Shown in pieces: positions 51,763 to 61,279 of a stretch of 64,000 nucleotides of DNA. Within the stretch, counting starts at the first letter, position 1, and each line of letters starts with the position of its first letter. This stretch comes from Cupriavidus consociatus. Its GTDB lineage: Bacteria; Pseudomonadota; Gammaproteobacteria; Burkholderiales; Burkholderiaceae. A program made the position numbers and the translations under genes. The DNA lies in assembly GCF_017814975.1 (NCBI RefSeq), contig NZ_JAGIQA010000021.1, forward strand, positions 62,001 to 126,000, read 5' to 3'. Under the pieces are notes generated by a model that did no database searches, was not told where the DNA came from, and worked only from the letters and a program-made list of their open reading frames with translations.

Positions 51763-52037
51763 TCTGTTTGCACTTGTCACCAGCCGGATTTGCCTGGCTG
51801 CGGCGTTGTGCCCCAGGGCGGCGCCGGCTCGGGGCGTGATGGAACAAATGCCCGAAATTGGGGCACCGCACCATAACGGATCAACCGAGATGCCGGAGAA
51901 GCGCCATTCTGGCGCATCGCAGCCACGGCCGGCGGCGCCTGCCTCCCGACCTCCTGCATACCCGGTTCCTTGCGCGCGGCATTCCGGTGCGGATTCTGCC
52001 CACTCAGGTGCAGCCGGCACCAGGATGCAGCCGGAAC

Positions 52038-52053
52038 TGGAATGCTTTTTGCA
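52038..52053 (+). promoter_or_regulatory. Sigma54 promoter of amtB
   Basis: TGGAATG-CTTT-TTGCA, with the essential GG and GC exactly 10 bases apart. It lies 34 bases before the amtB start, as expected for an NtrC-controlled ammonium transporter gene. A clear NtrC box was not found. Confidence 0.75.
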
Positions 52054-52086
52054 TACCCATGCGCCCATTTTGAGCATGAGGTCACT

Positions 52087-53289
52087 ATGGACAACTGGAA
52101 GACCGGCACCGACGCCATGTTTATCCTGCTTGGCGCCATCATGGTGCTGGCCATGCACGCCGGCTTTGCTTTCCTTGAGCTAGGCACGGTGCGCAAGAAA
52201 AACCAGGTCAATGCACTGGTAAAGATTCTGGTGGATTTCGCAGTTTCCACGATTGCCTATTTCTTTATCGGTTACACCATTGCCTACGGCGTGCAATTCA
52301 TGTCCGGGGCAGAAACGCTGGCCCACAAAAGCGGGTACGACCTGGTCAAGTTCTTTTTCCTGGCGACTTTTGCCGCCGCCATTCCGGCGATTATCTCGGG
52401 CGGTATTGCCGAACGTTCGCGCTTCAATCCGCAACTGGTGGCGACATTCGTGCTGGTCGGTTTTGTCTATCCGTTCTTTGAAGGGATTGCGTGGAACCAG
52501 CGCTATGGGGTTCAGGACTGGATCACGCAGGTGGCCGGTGCGCCCTTCCATGACTTTGCCGGCTCGGTGGTGGTGCATGCGCTGGGCGGCTGGATCGCGC
52601 TGCCGGCGGTGCTGCTGCTCGGCGCGCGCCGCGGGCGCTACCAGAAGGACGGGCGCATCAGCGCCCATCCGCCCTCAAATATCCCGTTCCTGGCGCTGGG
52701 CGCTTGGATCCTGGCAGTGGGCTGGTTCGGCTTCAACGTGATGAGCGCGCAGACCGTCGACAAGATCAGCGGCCTGGTCGCGATCAATTCGCTGATGGCG
52801 ATGGCCGGCGGCACGCTGGCGGCGTGGGCCGCGGGGCGCAACGATCCGGGCTTTGCCTACAATGGCCCACTGGCCGGGCTGGTGGCGGTATGCGCCGGCT
52901 CGGACCTGATGCACCCGCTGGGCGCGCTGATCACTGGCGGCATTGCGGGCGCCCTCTTCGTCTATATGTTTACGCTGGCGCAGAACAAGTGGCATATCGA
53001 CGATGTGCTGGGCGTGTGGCCGCTGCACGGGTTGTGCGGCGCCTGGGGCGGCATCGCCGCGGGCATCTTCGGCGCCAGGGCACTGGGCGGACTGGGCGGC
53101 GTGTCGCTCGGCGCGCAGCTGATCGGAACGGTGCTGGGGATCGTGGTGGCACTGGCGGGCGGCACGCTGGTATACGGTGCGCTCAAGAAGCTGGTCGGCA
53201 TCCGGCTCGATGCCGAAGGCGAATTCAATGGCGCGGACCTGACGCTGCACCGCATCTCCGCCACGCCGGAGCGCGAAACCAACTGGTAA
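52087..53289 (+). CDS. amtB: Ammonium transporter
   Basis: A 400-residue Amt protein with eleven predicted helices. Seen are MHAGFAFLELGTVRKKN (helix 1-2), the signature block DFAGSVVVHALGGW (the conserved Asp and pore His) and HGLCGAWGGIAAGIFG (second pore His). There is no long signal peptide, so the frame above the ATG at 52087 is not used; GAGGT precedes that ATG. A sigma54 promoter lies upstream. No glnK gene is adjacent, which is unusual for amtB. The C-terminal tail, where GlnK would bind, is present but short. Confidence 0.93.
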   Translation: MDNWKTGTDAMFILLGAIMVLAMHAGFAFLELGTVRKKNQVNALVKILVDFAVSTIAYFFIGYTIAYGVQFMSGAETLAHKSGYDLVKFFFLATFAAAIPAIISGGIAERSRFNPQLVATFVLVGFVYPFFEGIAWNQRYGVQDWITQVAGAPFHDFAGSVVVHALGGWIALPAVLLLGARRGRYQKDGRISAHPPSNIPFLALGAWILAVGWFGFNVMSAQTVDKISGLVAINSLMAMAGGTLAAWAAGRNDPGFAYNGPLAGLVAVCAGSDLMHPLGALITGGIAGALFVYMFTLAQNKWHIDDVLGVWPLHGLCGAWGGIAAGIFGARALGGLGGVSLGAQLIGTVLGIVVALAGGTLVYGALKKLVGIRLDAEGEFNGADLTLHRISATPERETNW

Positions 53290-53462
53290 GGCGGATGCGC
53301 CGCCCGGCGGCGCCTGGACAAGCTGGCCTGCCGGCCCGCTTGTCTTGACAATTATTTGCTTGCGCTTCCAGGCACGGCATTCCAATAATTGCCGTGCCCA
53401 CGTATTGCGCCGCGTCAGCGCGCAGGGCTTGCACCACTCACGCCAACCGAGAGGACACGCCG

Positions 53463-54305
53463 ATGGATGCCACGACTTTCGACAACCTCAAGACCCTGGT
53501 GGTCGCCTATGCCACGCAGTTCGGGGTCAAGATTCTGGCAGCGCTAGCGTTCTGGGTCATCGGCCGATGGCTGATCCATTTTGCGGTACGGATGGTGCAG
53601 AACGCGCTTGCCAGACAGAAGGTCGACCCCACGCTGCTGCGCTATGTGGGTTCGATCGTGACGGTCACGCTGAACGTGGTGCTGGTGATCGGCATCCTCG
53701 GCTACTTCGGCATCCAGACCACCACCTTTGCCGCACTGATTGCCGCCGCCGGCGTAGCCATTGGCATGGCGTGGTCGGGGCTGATGTCGAATTTCGCGGC
53801 GGGCGCCTTCCTGGTGGTGCTGCGGCCGTTCAAGGTAGGTGACTTCGTTACCGTCGGCGGCGTCACCGGCACGGTGCGCGAGATCGGGTTGTTCGCCACC
53901 TCGCTCGATACACCGGACAACGTGCAGACCGTGATCGGCAATAACAAGATCTTCAGCGACACCATCCAGAACTTCACCGCCAACCCGTACCGGCGCGTGG
54001 AACTGAAGGCGCAGCTGGCGGGCAGCACCGACGTGGCCGATGCGGTGGCGCTGCTGAAGTCGCGCATCGCGCAGATCCCCAACGTGCTGCCGGAACCCGC
54101 GGTCGACGTGGAGATCCTGGAATTCACGCTGGTCGGGCCGGTGCTGGCGGTACGCCCGTATTGCCACAACGACCATTACTGGCAGGTTTATTTCGACACC
54201 AACCGCATTATCCGCGAGTGCTTCGGCCAGGCCGGCTATGCCGCGCCCATGCCGGCGCACATGGTGGTCGTACAGCAGGCCTCTGCCCTGCAGCAGGCCG
54301 CCTGA
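53463..54305 (+). CDS. mscS: Small-conductance mechanosensitive channel
   Basis: A 280-residue MscS-type channel with three membrane helices. The pore helix TM3 is AALIAAAGVAIGMAWSGLMSNFAAGAFLVVLRPF in outline (residues 92-125), followed by the beta domain GDFVTVGGVTGTVREIGLFAT and the ab domain. The length matches E. coli MscS. It opens under hypo-osmotic stress to release solutes. The ATG at 53463 follows AGAGGA. It is convergent, four bases apart, with a Bcr/CflA pump gene. Confidence 0.93.
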   Translation: MDATTFDNLKTLVVAYATQFGVKILAALAFWVIGRWLIHFAVRMVQNALARQKVDPTLLRYVGSIVTVTLNVVLVIGILGYFGIQTTTFAALIAAAGVAIGMAWSGLMSNFAAGAFLVVLRPFKVGDFVTVGGVTGTVREIGLFATSLDTPDNVQTVIGNNKIFSDTIQNFTANPYRRVELKAQLAGSTDVADAVALLKSRIAQIPNVLPEPAVDVEILEFTLVGPVLAVRPYCHNDHYWQVYFDTNRIIRECFGQAGYAAPMPAHMVVVQQASALQQAA

Positions 54306-54309
54306 TGCG

Positions 54310-55527
54310 TCAGGCAGCCGCCCGGCCAGCGCCGGAGCGGCCGTAGTAGCGCATCAGCACCGCGCCAGCGCCGCATAGCGCCATCACCACGGCCAGCGGC
54401 AGCGCGGTGCCGTCGCGCCACACGCTGACAGCCGCTCCGCCGAGCGTGCCCAGCGAAAACTGCAGCGTACCCATCAGTGCCGAAGCCGTGCCGGCCCGAT
54501 GCCCCTGGTGCGCCAGCGCCAGTGCGGAAGCATTGGGCGTGACGCAGCCCAGTGCACCGATAAAGACGAAGAACGCCGCCAGCAGCATGGGCAGCGTCGC
54601 CAGCCCGGCCAGCGCCGCCACGGCCAGCACCGCCCCGGCCGCGCAAGGCGCCAGCAGCGCCCGTCCCAGGACCTGGTCGAGTGTGCGACCGCGCACCAGC
54701 CGGCTGTTGAGCTGCGACATGACGATCAGGCCCAGCGCATTGGCGCCGAACACGAAGCCATAGTGCGACGGCGCGATGCCGTGCAACTCGATCAGCACGA
54801 ACGGCGAACCCGAGATATACGCGAACATCCCCGCCGACCCGAAACCTGCCGACAGCGAGTAGCCGACGAATTCACGGTCGCGCAGCAGCTCGCCGTAACT
54901 CCTGGCCACCGTGCCAAGCCGCAGCGGTGCCGCCTGGCGCCGGTCCAGCGACTCCTCCATGCGCCAGTGCACCAGCAGCAGGATGGCCAGGCCGGCCGCC
55001 GCCAGCACCCAGAAAATCGTGCGCCAGCCGGCCGCCGTCAGGATCGCGCCGCCGATGACCGGCGCGAGGATCGGCGCCAGCCCCATCACCAGCATCAGCG
55101 ACGAAAACGCGCGAGCCGACTCATGGGCCTCGAGCCGGTCGCGGATCACGGCGCGCGCCATCACCATGCCGGCGCAACCGCCCAGCGCCTGCAGGAAGCG
55201 CCACAGCATCAGCGTCTCGGCACTGCGCGCCAGTGCGCATCCGATCGCCGCAACCACATAGAGGCCCAGCCCCAGATACAGCGGCGGCTTGCGGCCAAAG
55301 CGGTCGCTGAACGGCCCGTAGAATGCCTGCCCCATGGCAAGGCCGACCAGGAACGTGCCGAGGGTGAGCTGTACCTGGCCGATATCGACGCCAAGGTCGC
55401 CCGCCAGTGCGGGAAAGCTTGGCAGGTACATGTCGATCGACAGCGGCGCAATCGCCATCAGCGAGCCGCAAATCAGAAGCCAGGCAGGAAAGCGCGCGGT
55501 CGAGGCAGCGCTCGGGGAACGGGACAT
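54310..55527 (-). CDS. Bcr/CflA-family multidrug MFS exporter
   Basis: A 405-residue twelve-helix transporter. The first helix region carries the Bcr/CflA signature SIDMYLPSFPALAGDLG, followed by GQAFYGPFSDRFGRKPPLY (MFS motif A). The antiporter motif C is seen in LGLAPILAPVIGGAILTAAGWR. Members expel bicyclomycin, chloramphenicol and sulfonamides or amino acids. The ATG at 55527 begins shortly before the first helix; an upstream ATG at 55545 would add six residues. The substrate is not known. Confidence 0.9.
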   Translation of the reverse strand: MSRSPSAASTARFPAWLLICGSLMAIAPLSIDMYLPSFPALAGDLGVDIGQVQLTLGTFLVGLAMGQAFYGPFSDRFGRKPPLYLGLGLYVVAAIGCALARSAETLMLWRFLQALGGCAGMVMARAVIRDRLEAHESARAFSSLMLVMGLAPILAPVIGGAILTAAGWRTIFWVLAAAGLAILLLVHWRMEESLDRRQAAPLRLGTVARSYGELLRDREFVGYSLSAGFGSAGMFAYISGSPFVLIELHGIAPSHYGFVFGANALGLIVMSQLNSRLVRGRTLDQVLGRALLAPCAAGAVLAVAALAGLATLPMLLAAFFVFIGALGCVTPNASALALAHQGHRAGTASALMGTLQFSLGTLGGAAVSVWRDGTALPLAVVMALCGAGAVLMRYYGRSGAGRAAA

Positions 55528-55934
55528 GGAAGAGATCCGGTGCATGCGGTTGCATGGCGCGCACCGCCGCGGGCAATGCCGGGGCGCGGTCGCAAGCCGC
55601 TGGAAAGGGGCAATTGTTGCACAGCATAACGAAAGCGATGCCGCAGCAGGTTGCACAGCTTTGAAACACTCGTTCAGGAATTTGCCCTGCCAAGGTCGGG
55701 CTCGATGGCGTTGGCAGGATTGGCAAACTTGCCAAAGGTGGAATCAAGCGAGCATCTGCCCGGAATGCATGACATGCGTGCGCTGACGCGGAGCATGATG
55801 GCAAGCGTGGCGCGCCGTTCACGCCTGGCAAGGTGAAGGGTACAATGCCTGCCTATCGGCGTGAGTGTCGCGTGACATGCGCCGCCGGCCACGCAGAGAC
55901 GGACGACAGTACCGCCCCGGCAACGTTAGCCTGC
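55528..55934. other. Gene-free divergent region, pump / secreted protein
   Basis: A gap of about 400 bases with no gene, no clear dyad and no T-run terminator that I can see. Short open frames here lack start signals and coding character. It presumably contains the promoters of both neighbours. Confidence 0.4.
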
Positions 55935-56531
55935 ATGAGAACACGACACACGCCGATTTCCGCTTCGCCTGGCCTGGCCACCCTTGCATGGGTGGCCGCG
56001 CTGCTGTTGCCGTTGCCGCTGCATGCGGCGCCGGTACCGGTGCCGCCGCGCAATGTCGCCGCGGCCTCGGCGCCGGCTCCCGCAGTCGACGAAGCCGAAC
56101 CCCTGTCGCGCATGCTCAAGGGCGCGGCCACGGGCCAGAATACCGGCGCCGCCGGCGTGCCGGAACTGTTGCGCAACACCACGCGTCCCGACAACGTGCT
56201 GGCGCGCGCCTGCCGCCAGCTCAACGACGCCCTGCCGATCGAAATCGACGGCGAGACGCGGCTGCGCCGCTGCCAGTCGGTGCCCGGCAAGCACGTGCTG
56301 TTCCAGCTGGAACTGACCAATTACCGCGGGCCGATGCTGGATCTTGCCAGCTTCGAGGTCAACTATGCTGCGCCGCTGCAGCGCAATATCTGCGCCAACC
56401 GCGACGTGGAAATCCTGACCAAGCTCGGCATCAGCCTGATGTTCCGCTACATGACCCGCAGGGACCGCGGCGAGCGCCGCATCGGCGATGTCTACATCAA
56501 TGCGCCGATCTGCACGTCGGCGCTGCGCTGA
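55935..56531 (+). CDS. Secreted four-cysteine protein, paralogue B
   Basis: A 198-residue secreted protein with a signal peptide (ALLLPLPLHAA, cut near residue 31) and an Ala/Pro-rich linker. The mature domain has cysteines at 93, 113, 153 and 193 and the blocks TRLRRC, VPGKHVLFQLEL and ICANRDVEILTKLGISLMFRY. These align with paralogue A at 15014-15562: cysteine spacing is 20, 40 and 40 here against 20, 40 and 36 there. No known family is recognised. An ATG at 55845 is a possible earlier start but would bury the signal peptide. Confidence 0.75.
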   Translation: MRTRHTPISASPGLATLAWVAALLLPLPLHAAPVPVPPRNVAAASAPAPAVDEAEPLSRMLKGAATGQNTGAAGVPELLRNTTRPDNVLARACRQLNDALPIEIDGETRLRRCQSVPGKHVLFQLELTNYRGPMLDLASFEVNYAAPLQRNICANRDVEILTKLGISLMFRYMTRRDRGERRIGDVYINAPICTSALR

Positions 56532-56611
56532 AGCGGCGACCAGCCAGGAAACGAGAATCGATTGCAAACGACACGCCGGTAGTGCCGGTGGTCCTGCCCG
56601 CGCCAGCAAGG

Positions 56612-56640
56612 AAACGGCCCGCATCAGCGGGCCGTTTCTT
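56612..56640. terminator. Perfect 11-bp hairpin between convergent genes
   Basis: AAACGGCCCGC-ATCA-GCGGGCCGTTT (56612-56637) followed by CTTG. Symmetric with A/T ends, so it may end transcripts in both directions: the secreted-protein gene and opgH. Confidence 0.75.
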
Positions 56641-56660
56641 GTTCAGCAGGCAATCGGGGA

Positions 56661-56696
56661 AATCGACGTAATCGACGTAATCGGCGTAATCGGCGG
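56661..56696. repeat. 9-bp tandem repeat, four copies
   Basis: Four consecutive 9-base units (AATCGACGT twice, AATCGGCGT, AATCGGCGG) lie directly downstream of the opgH stop. A simple, non-coding short tandem array. Confidence 0.8.
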
Positions 56697-56701
56697 CGGC
56701 C

Positions 56702-59311
56702 TCATGCCGCGCGCGGACGCAATGGCAGCACGTTGGCCGCCCTGCGCACCAGCATGCGCGTATCCTTCCAGCCGGCATCGGCCAGCGGCGAACCCCACAC
56801 CAGCTCATGCAGCCGCGCCAGCGCGAACGGGTTACCCAGCAGCAGGTGCTTCTGCGCCGGTGTCAGCGCGCGCGGACCATGGGTCAGCGCATGTTCGACC
56901 AGCGTTTCGTGGCGCCGGCGTGCCGCTTCGGGCTGCACCGGCCGCGCCGTCGCGGTCGCGCACATCAGCGCATTGGTGACCGGGTCCACCACCGCATCGA
57001 CAAAGTCAGGCGTGTCCGCGGCGTTCTCGACATGCTGCTGCGTCTCGACGATCTCGCGCGGCACCAGCGTTTCTTCCGGGATCATGAACAGGCCCGCATT
57101 GCGCGAGGCACGGCCCAGCGACACGCGCGACAGCATCACCGACAACGGGATCGACATTGCCAGCGACCCGACAATCGGCAGCAGCCACAGCACGTACGAC
57201 GGGTTCAGCCAGTAGACCAGCCCGCCCCACGCAAGTCCCAGCGCGGTATGCCAGCCGTGGCGGCGCAACGCCTCGCCCCAGGTGGTCTCGGCGTCTTCGC
57301 GCGGCGGCGATTTCCACGAGATGCCCCAACCGCTGTAGGCGGCGATCACGAACTTGGTATGGAACAGCATCCGCGTGGGCGCCAGCAGCGCTGACAGCAG
57401 CACCTCGACCAGCATGCTGGCAAAGAGCTGCACCGCGCCGCCGTAGCGCCGTGCCTGCTTCATCAGCAGCACCACGCTGGCGAGCTTGGGCAGGAACAGC
57501 AGCGTGGCGGTCGCCGAGAACAGCGCCAACGCCTTCTCCGGGTGCCATTCGGGCCAGGTCGGGAACATCTGGTACGGTTGCGTGAAGTACTCCGGCGGCA
57601 CCAATGCATGCTTGGCCAGCATTGCCGTGGACAGCAGCAGGAACAACAGCCACAGCGGCGCCGACAGGTAGGCCATGATGCCGGTCAGGAACACCGCGCG
57701 GTGCACCACGTGGAAGCCCTGCTTGAACCACAGCCGGAAATTCATCAGGTTACCCTGGCACCAGCGACGGTCGCGCTTGACCTCGTCGAGCAGGTTGGGC
57801 GGCAACTCTTCGTACGAGCCTTCGAGGTCGTAGGCGATCCACACGCCCCAGCCGGCCCGGCGCATCAGCGCGGCTTCGACGAAGTCGTGCGACAGGATTT
57901 CGCCGGACAGCGGCCCACGCCCTGGCAGCGGGGCCAGCGCGCAATGCTCGATGAATGGCTTGACACGGATGATGGCGTTATGGCCCCAGTAGTGCGATTC
58001 GCCCAGCTGCCAGTAGTGCAGGCCAGCGGTGAACAACGGCCCGTACACGCGCGTGGCGAACTGCTGCACCCGTGCATACAGCGTCTCGCGGCCCACGGCC
58101 AGCGGCGCGGTCTGGATGATGCCGGCGCCGGGGTTGGCCTCCATCAGCCGCACCAGCGTGGCCAGGCAGTCGCCGCTCATCACGCTGTCGGCATCGAGCA
58201 CCACCATGTAGCGGTACTTGCTGCCCCAGCGGCGGCAGAAGTCGGCGACGTTGCCGGTCTTGCGCTTGACGCGGTGGCGGCGCCAGCGATAGAAGATGCG
58301 GCCGAAGCCGCCGACCGCGCGGCACAGCTCCATCCACGCGTCGTGCTCGGCGGTGCGCAGGTCCGGGTTACCGCTATCGGACAGCACGATGAAATCGAAA
58401 TTGGACAGATGGCTGGTGCGCGCCAGCGATTCATAGGTCGCGCGCAACCCCGCGAACACCCGCGTCACGTCCTCATTGCAGATCGGCATGATGATCGCGG
58501 TGCGCGCCTCGGGCGCGAGCGGCCCGTCGGGTGCGGCGGAGCGCGAAATCAGATGCCGGTCGCCGCCCTTGGCGAGCACCAGGAAGCCCATCATCGCGGT
58601 CCAGAAACCCGCCGACACCCATGAGAACAGAATGGCGAACAGGCCAAGGATCGCGATCTCGAGCGGATCGGCCCCGTGATACGGCAGCACGCTGGTCATG
58701 AAGTAGGTGGCGAGCACGGTCTGGATCACGACCAGCGCCAGCAGGAACCAGCGGCGGTGCGAGCCGGCCGGGTGCCACTTGCCTTCGGCATCGGGGCCGT
58801 CGTGCAGCGTGTCCCAGGTTTCGGGCACGGGCGGGCGGCCCAGCATGCGGCGCCAGGTGTTGCGCAGCCAGCCGGTAACGATATGCGGCGGCCACTGGCG
58901 CGGCACCATCGAGCTGCGCTCGGGCTCGGGGCCAGTGTCGACCTTGACGGTGCCATCTGCGCGCCGCTGCAGCAGCGGCTCGCCTCCAATCTGCGGATTG
59001 CCGTAGGCGATGGTGAAACGGCGGCCAACCGAAGCGTAGGCGCCGCCGCCCTGCGCGGCGGGCGCGTCCTTGGCGGCAAGGCGCGACTGCAGGCGCGAGA
59101 TCGCTTCCTGCGCGTCGCGGCCGTCGCCGCTGACCGGCATGACCGTACTGACCGGCGCCAGCGATGCGACCGGCGCCGCGGCCGCGCCGGGCATATCGGT
59201 CAGCAGTTCGCTGCGAATTTCAGGCGATACGGGCAGGCGGTCGACATAGCGCTCGCATGCCGCTGCCTGGGCCGGTCGCTGCTTTAGCCTGGGGGTAAGA
59301 TGTAGCTCCAC
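56702..59311 (-). CDS. opgH: Glucans biosynthesis glucosyltransferase H
   Basis: An 869-residue inner-membrane glucosyltransferase that makes the linear backbone of osmoregulated periplasmic glucans. Its conserved N-terminal segment CERYVDRLPVSPEIRSELL shows that the start lies upstream of residue 20; the GTG at 59311 is used and overlaps the end of opgG by 28 bases. Two membrane helices near 145-205 precede the GT2 domain: IMPICNEDVTRVF, the DADSV metal site, LSHDFVEAA and the RDRRWCQGN motif. Several helices follow, plus a long cytoplasmic C-terminus. Glucose is drawn from UDP-glucose. Confidence 0.93.
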   Translation of the reverse strand: MELHLTPRLKQRPAQAAACERYVDRLPVSPEIRSELLTDMPGAAAAPVASLAPVSTVMPVSGDGRDAQEAISRLQSRLAAKDAPAAQGGGAYASVGRRFTIAYGNPQIGGEPLLQRRADGTVKVDTGPEPERSSMVPRQWPPHIVTGWLRNTWRRMLGRPPVPETWDTLHDGPDAEGKWHPAGSHRRWFLLALVVIQTVLATYFMTSVLPYHGADPLEIAILGLFAILFSWVSAGFWTAMMGFLVLAKGGDRHLISRSAAPDGPLAPEARTAIIMPICNEDVTRVFAGLRATYESLARTSHLSNFDFIVLSDSGNPDLRTAEHDAWMELCRAVGGFGRIFYRWRRHRVKRKTGNVADFCRRWGSKYRYMVVLDADSVMSGDCLATLVRLMEANPGAGIIQTAPLAVGRETLYARVQQFATRVYGPLFTAGLHYWQLGESHYWGHNAIIRVKPFIEHCALAPLPGRGPLSGEILSHDFVEAALMRRAGWGVWIAYDLEGSYEELPPNLLDEVKRDRRWCQGNLMNFRLWFKQGFHVVHRAVFLTGIMAYLSAPLWLLFLLLSTAMLAKHALVPPEYFTQPYQMFPTWPEWHPEKALALFSATATLLFLPKLASVVLLMKQARRYGGAVQLFASMLVEVLLSALLAPTRMLFHTKFVIAAYSGWGISWKSPPREDAETTWGEALRRHGWHTALGLAWGGLVYWLNPSYVLWLLPIVGSLAMSIPLSVMLSRVSLGRASRNAGLFMIPEETLVPREIVETQQHVENAADTPDFVDAVVDPVTNALMCATATARPVQPEAARRRHETLVEHALTHGPRALTPAQKHLLLGNPFALARLHELVWGSPLADAGWKDTRMLVRRAANVLPLRPRAA

Positions 59312-60879
59312 GTCTCGGATAGGGTTGTATTGCCGTTGCGAAGATAGCCGCGCAACTCTACCGGCTTGGTTTCATCCTTGCGGCGCATCACCATGGTCAT
59401 GCGCCAGCCGCCGGTCGCTTCATTGCGCTGTACCGACGTCTTCAACAGTTCACCGTTGGCATCGGCCGAAACCACCGGGTCGATGCGAACGTCCGCGGGC
59501 AGCTTGCGAAAGCCCGGGCCTTCGAAGTCCACCACCAGCGAAAAGCTCGTGTCCTCCTTGCTGGCCGACTGGCCCTGGCCGCGCCGGGTCTGGCTCACCC
59601 ACGACAGCGGCGGCAGTTGTTCGCCGTCCTTCTGCCACAGCAACCGGTACTCATAGTCGAAGGCCTGCTTCGGCTTGGGCGGGTTGTCCGGCACCCAGTA
59701 GGCGACGATGTTGTCATTGGTCTCGTCCGGCGTCGGGATCTGCACCAGTTCGACCCGGCCCGAGCCCCAGTTGCCGCGCGGCTGCACCCAGCCGCTCGGG
59801 CGGCGTTCATACCAGGCGCCCAATTCCTGATAGCTGTTGAAGCTGCGGTCGCGCTGCATCAGGCCGAAGCCCTGCGGGTTGGTCGCCGCAAAGGACGTCA
59901 CCAGCAGGCGCTTGGGATTGACGAGCGGGCGCCAGACCCATTCGCCGGTACCCAGGTGGATCGACAGGCCGTCCGAGTCATGCACCTCGGGGCGGAAATC
60001 CTGCGCCGGCGCCGGCTGGTTCTCGCCGAACAGATACATGCTGGTCAGCGGCGCCAGGCCCAGCTTGGTCACGTTCTCGCGCAGGAACAGTCGCGACTTG
60101 ACCTCCATCGCGGTCTCCGCGCCCGGCTTGATGGTGAAACGGTAGGCGCCGCTCATGCGGCGCGAATCCATCAGCGCGTAGATGGTGATCTCCTTGGCAT
60201 TGGGGCCCGGCCGTTCGATCCAGTATTCGACGAAGCGCGGGAATTCCTCACCAGAATTGAGCGCGGTGTCCACCGCCAGGCCACGCGCCGACAGGCCATA
60301 CCACTGGTCCTTGCCGAGTGCACGGAAATAGCTGGCTCCCAGGAACGACGCCAGTTCGTCCTTGCGCTTGCCCTGGTTCAGCGGATACAGGATGCGGAAG
60401 CCGGCGAAGCCCAGCCCCTTGAGCTTGGCGGCATCGACCTTGTGCGGTCCGTAGTTGAACGCGGCGGGATCGAAGCGGAATTCACGCACGCTGTTGCCCA
60501 CCACTTCATGGATGCGCACCGGCTGGTCGAACACCATGCCCTCATGGAAGAACGACAGCTCGAACGGAGAGCGGGTGCCGCGCCAGGCGAAACGCTCGGG
60601 CTTGAATTCGATCTCGCGGTAGCGCTCGTAGGTCAACTCGCGCAGTTCGCGCGGCAGGTTCTGCGGCGGGGCCTTGTATGGCGATGCCGCGAGCTGCTTG
60701 GCACGCGCGGCGACGGTATCGAAGTCGAACGCCTGCGCCGTCATGGCCCACAGTGCCAGGATGCTGCCCCCCAGCCATGCCGCGATCCGCACGCCGGCGC
60801 GCGCGCCGCGGCGCCGGGCCGGCCCTGAGGCGGGCACGGTGAATATTGCGGACAAGCGTGGGGTGGCGATCTGTGACAT
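59284..60879 (-). CDS. opgG: Glucans biosynthesis protein G
   Basis: A 531-residue periplasmic protein needed for branching and release of osmoregulated periplasmic glucans. It has a long signal segment (basic region, then IAAWLGGSILALWAMTAQAF, cut near residue 50). The MdoG domain follows: FDFDTVAARAKQLAASPYK, FELSFFHEGMVFDQPVRIHEV, SMYLFGENQPAP and ERRPSGWVQPRGNWGSG. The ATG at 60879 is the last start before the signal segment. It is first gene of the opgGH operon, overlapping opgH. No opgD or opgC is in the window. Confidence 0.93.
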   Translation of the reverse strand: MSQIATPRLSAIFTVPASGPARRRGARAGVRIAAWLGGSILALWAMTAQAFDFDTVAARAKQLAASPYKAPPQNLPRELRELTYERYREIEFKPERFAWRGTRSPFELSFFHEGMVFDQPVRIHEVVGNSVREFRFDPAAFNYGPHKVDAAKLKGLGFAGFRILYPLNQGKRKDELASFLGASYFRALGKDQWYGLSARGLAVDTALNSGEEFPRFVEYWIERPGPNAKEITIYALMDSRRMSGAYRFTIKPGAETAMEVKSRLFLRENVTKLGLAPLTSMYLFGENQPAPAQDFRPEVHDSDGLSIHLGTGEWVWRPLVNPKRLLVTSFAATNPQGFGLMQRDRSFNSYQELGAWYERRPSGWVQPRGNWGSGRVELVQIPTPDETNDNIVAYWVPDNPPKPKQAFDYEYRLLWQKDGEQLPPLSWVSQTRRGQGQSASKEDTSFSLVVDFEGPGFRKLPADVRIDPVVSADANGELLKTSVQRNEATGGWRMTMVMRRKDETKPVELRGYLRNGNTTLSETWSYILPPG

Positions 60880-61279
60880 GTATGCCAGGGGAACAGTTAA
60901 AACGGGGTGACCGGCATCCGCGGTCGGGACGAAGAGCCTTGCAATCCGCGCAGCAAGGCACGACACAGCAAGAGACAGACCGGGCCAAATATGGCGTGGC
61001 CCTGACACGGGTCTCGGCGCCGACGGGCCCTGTGTCCGGGTTGTTGCGATGCGCAATAAACCATAACAATTCGAGACGCCGAAGTCACGTTTCGATCACG
61101 CAAGGTTTGAAACAAAATGTTGGTGGGGTTGCCCGAAAGCCGCTCCGGGCAAGGCTTTGCGGGCGTTCAGGTCACACCGGCGCAAGCGCAGGCGAGTGAC
61201 AGGCTCGCCAAACCTTCCGGCCAGCGTGAATAGCCGGGGTGCCAGCCGGCACCCCGCGCTCGACACTTTTAATACCGTG
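60880..61279. other. Gene-free region upstream of opgG
   Basis: A 400-base gap upstream of opgG and downstream of the repeat-protein gene (both minus strand). It holds a dyad TTGCCCG-N10-CGGGCAA (61129-61152) but no T run. No coding ORF. The opgG promoter must be here; I cannot pick its hexamers with confidence. Confidence 0.4.

Larger units (their letters stand above)
51594..52086. other. Gene-free divergent region, HU / amtB
   Basis: A 493-base gap without a convincing ORF. It holds the amtB sigma54 promoter (52038-52053) on the plus strand and, on the minus strand, the hairpin-plus-T-run structure at 51713-51762 about 120 bases ahead of HU. Confidence 0.55.

Noticed and set aside
51619..52158. 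Minus-strand open frame of about 180 codons in the HU/amtB gap
   Set aside because: Runs over the sigma54 promoter and the amtB start, has no signal or motif and has irregular codon use.
61129..61152. Terminator between the repeat protein and opgG
   Set aside because: The dyad lacks a T run on either strand and is 130 bases from the nearest upstream stop. It is kept only as a note in the intergenic entry.
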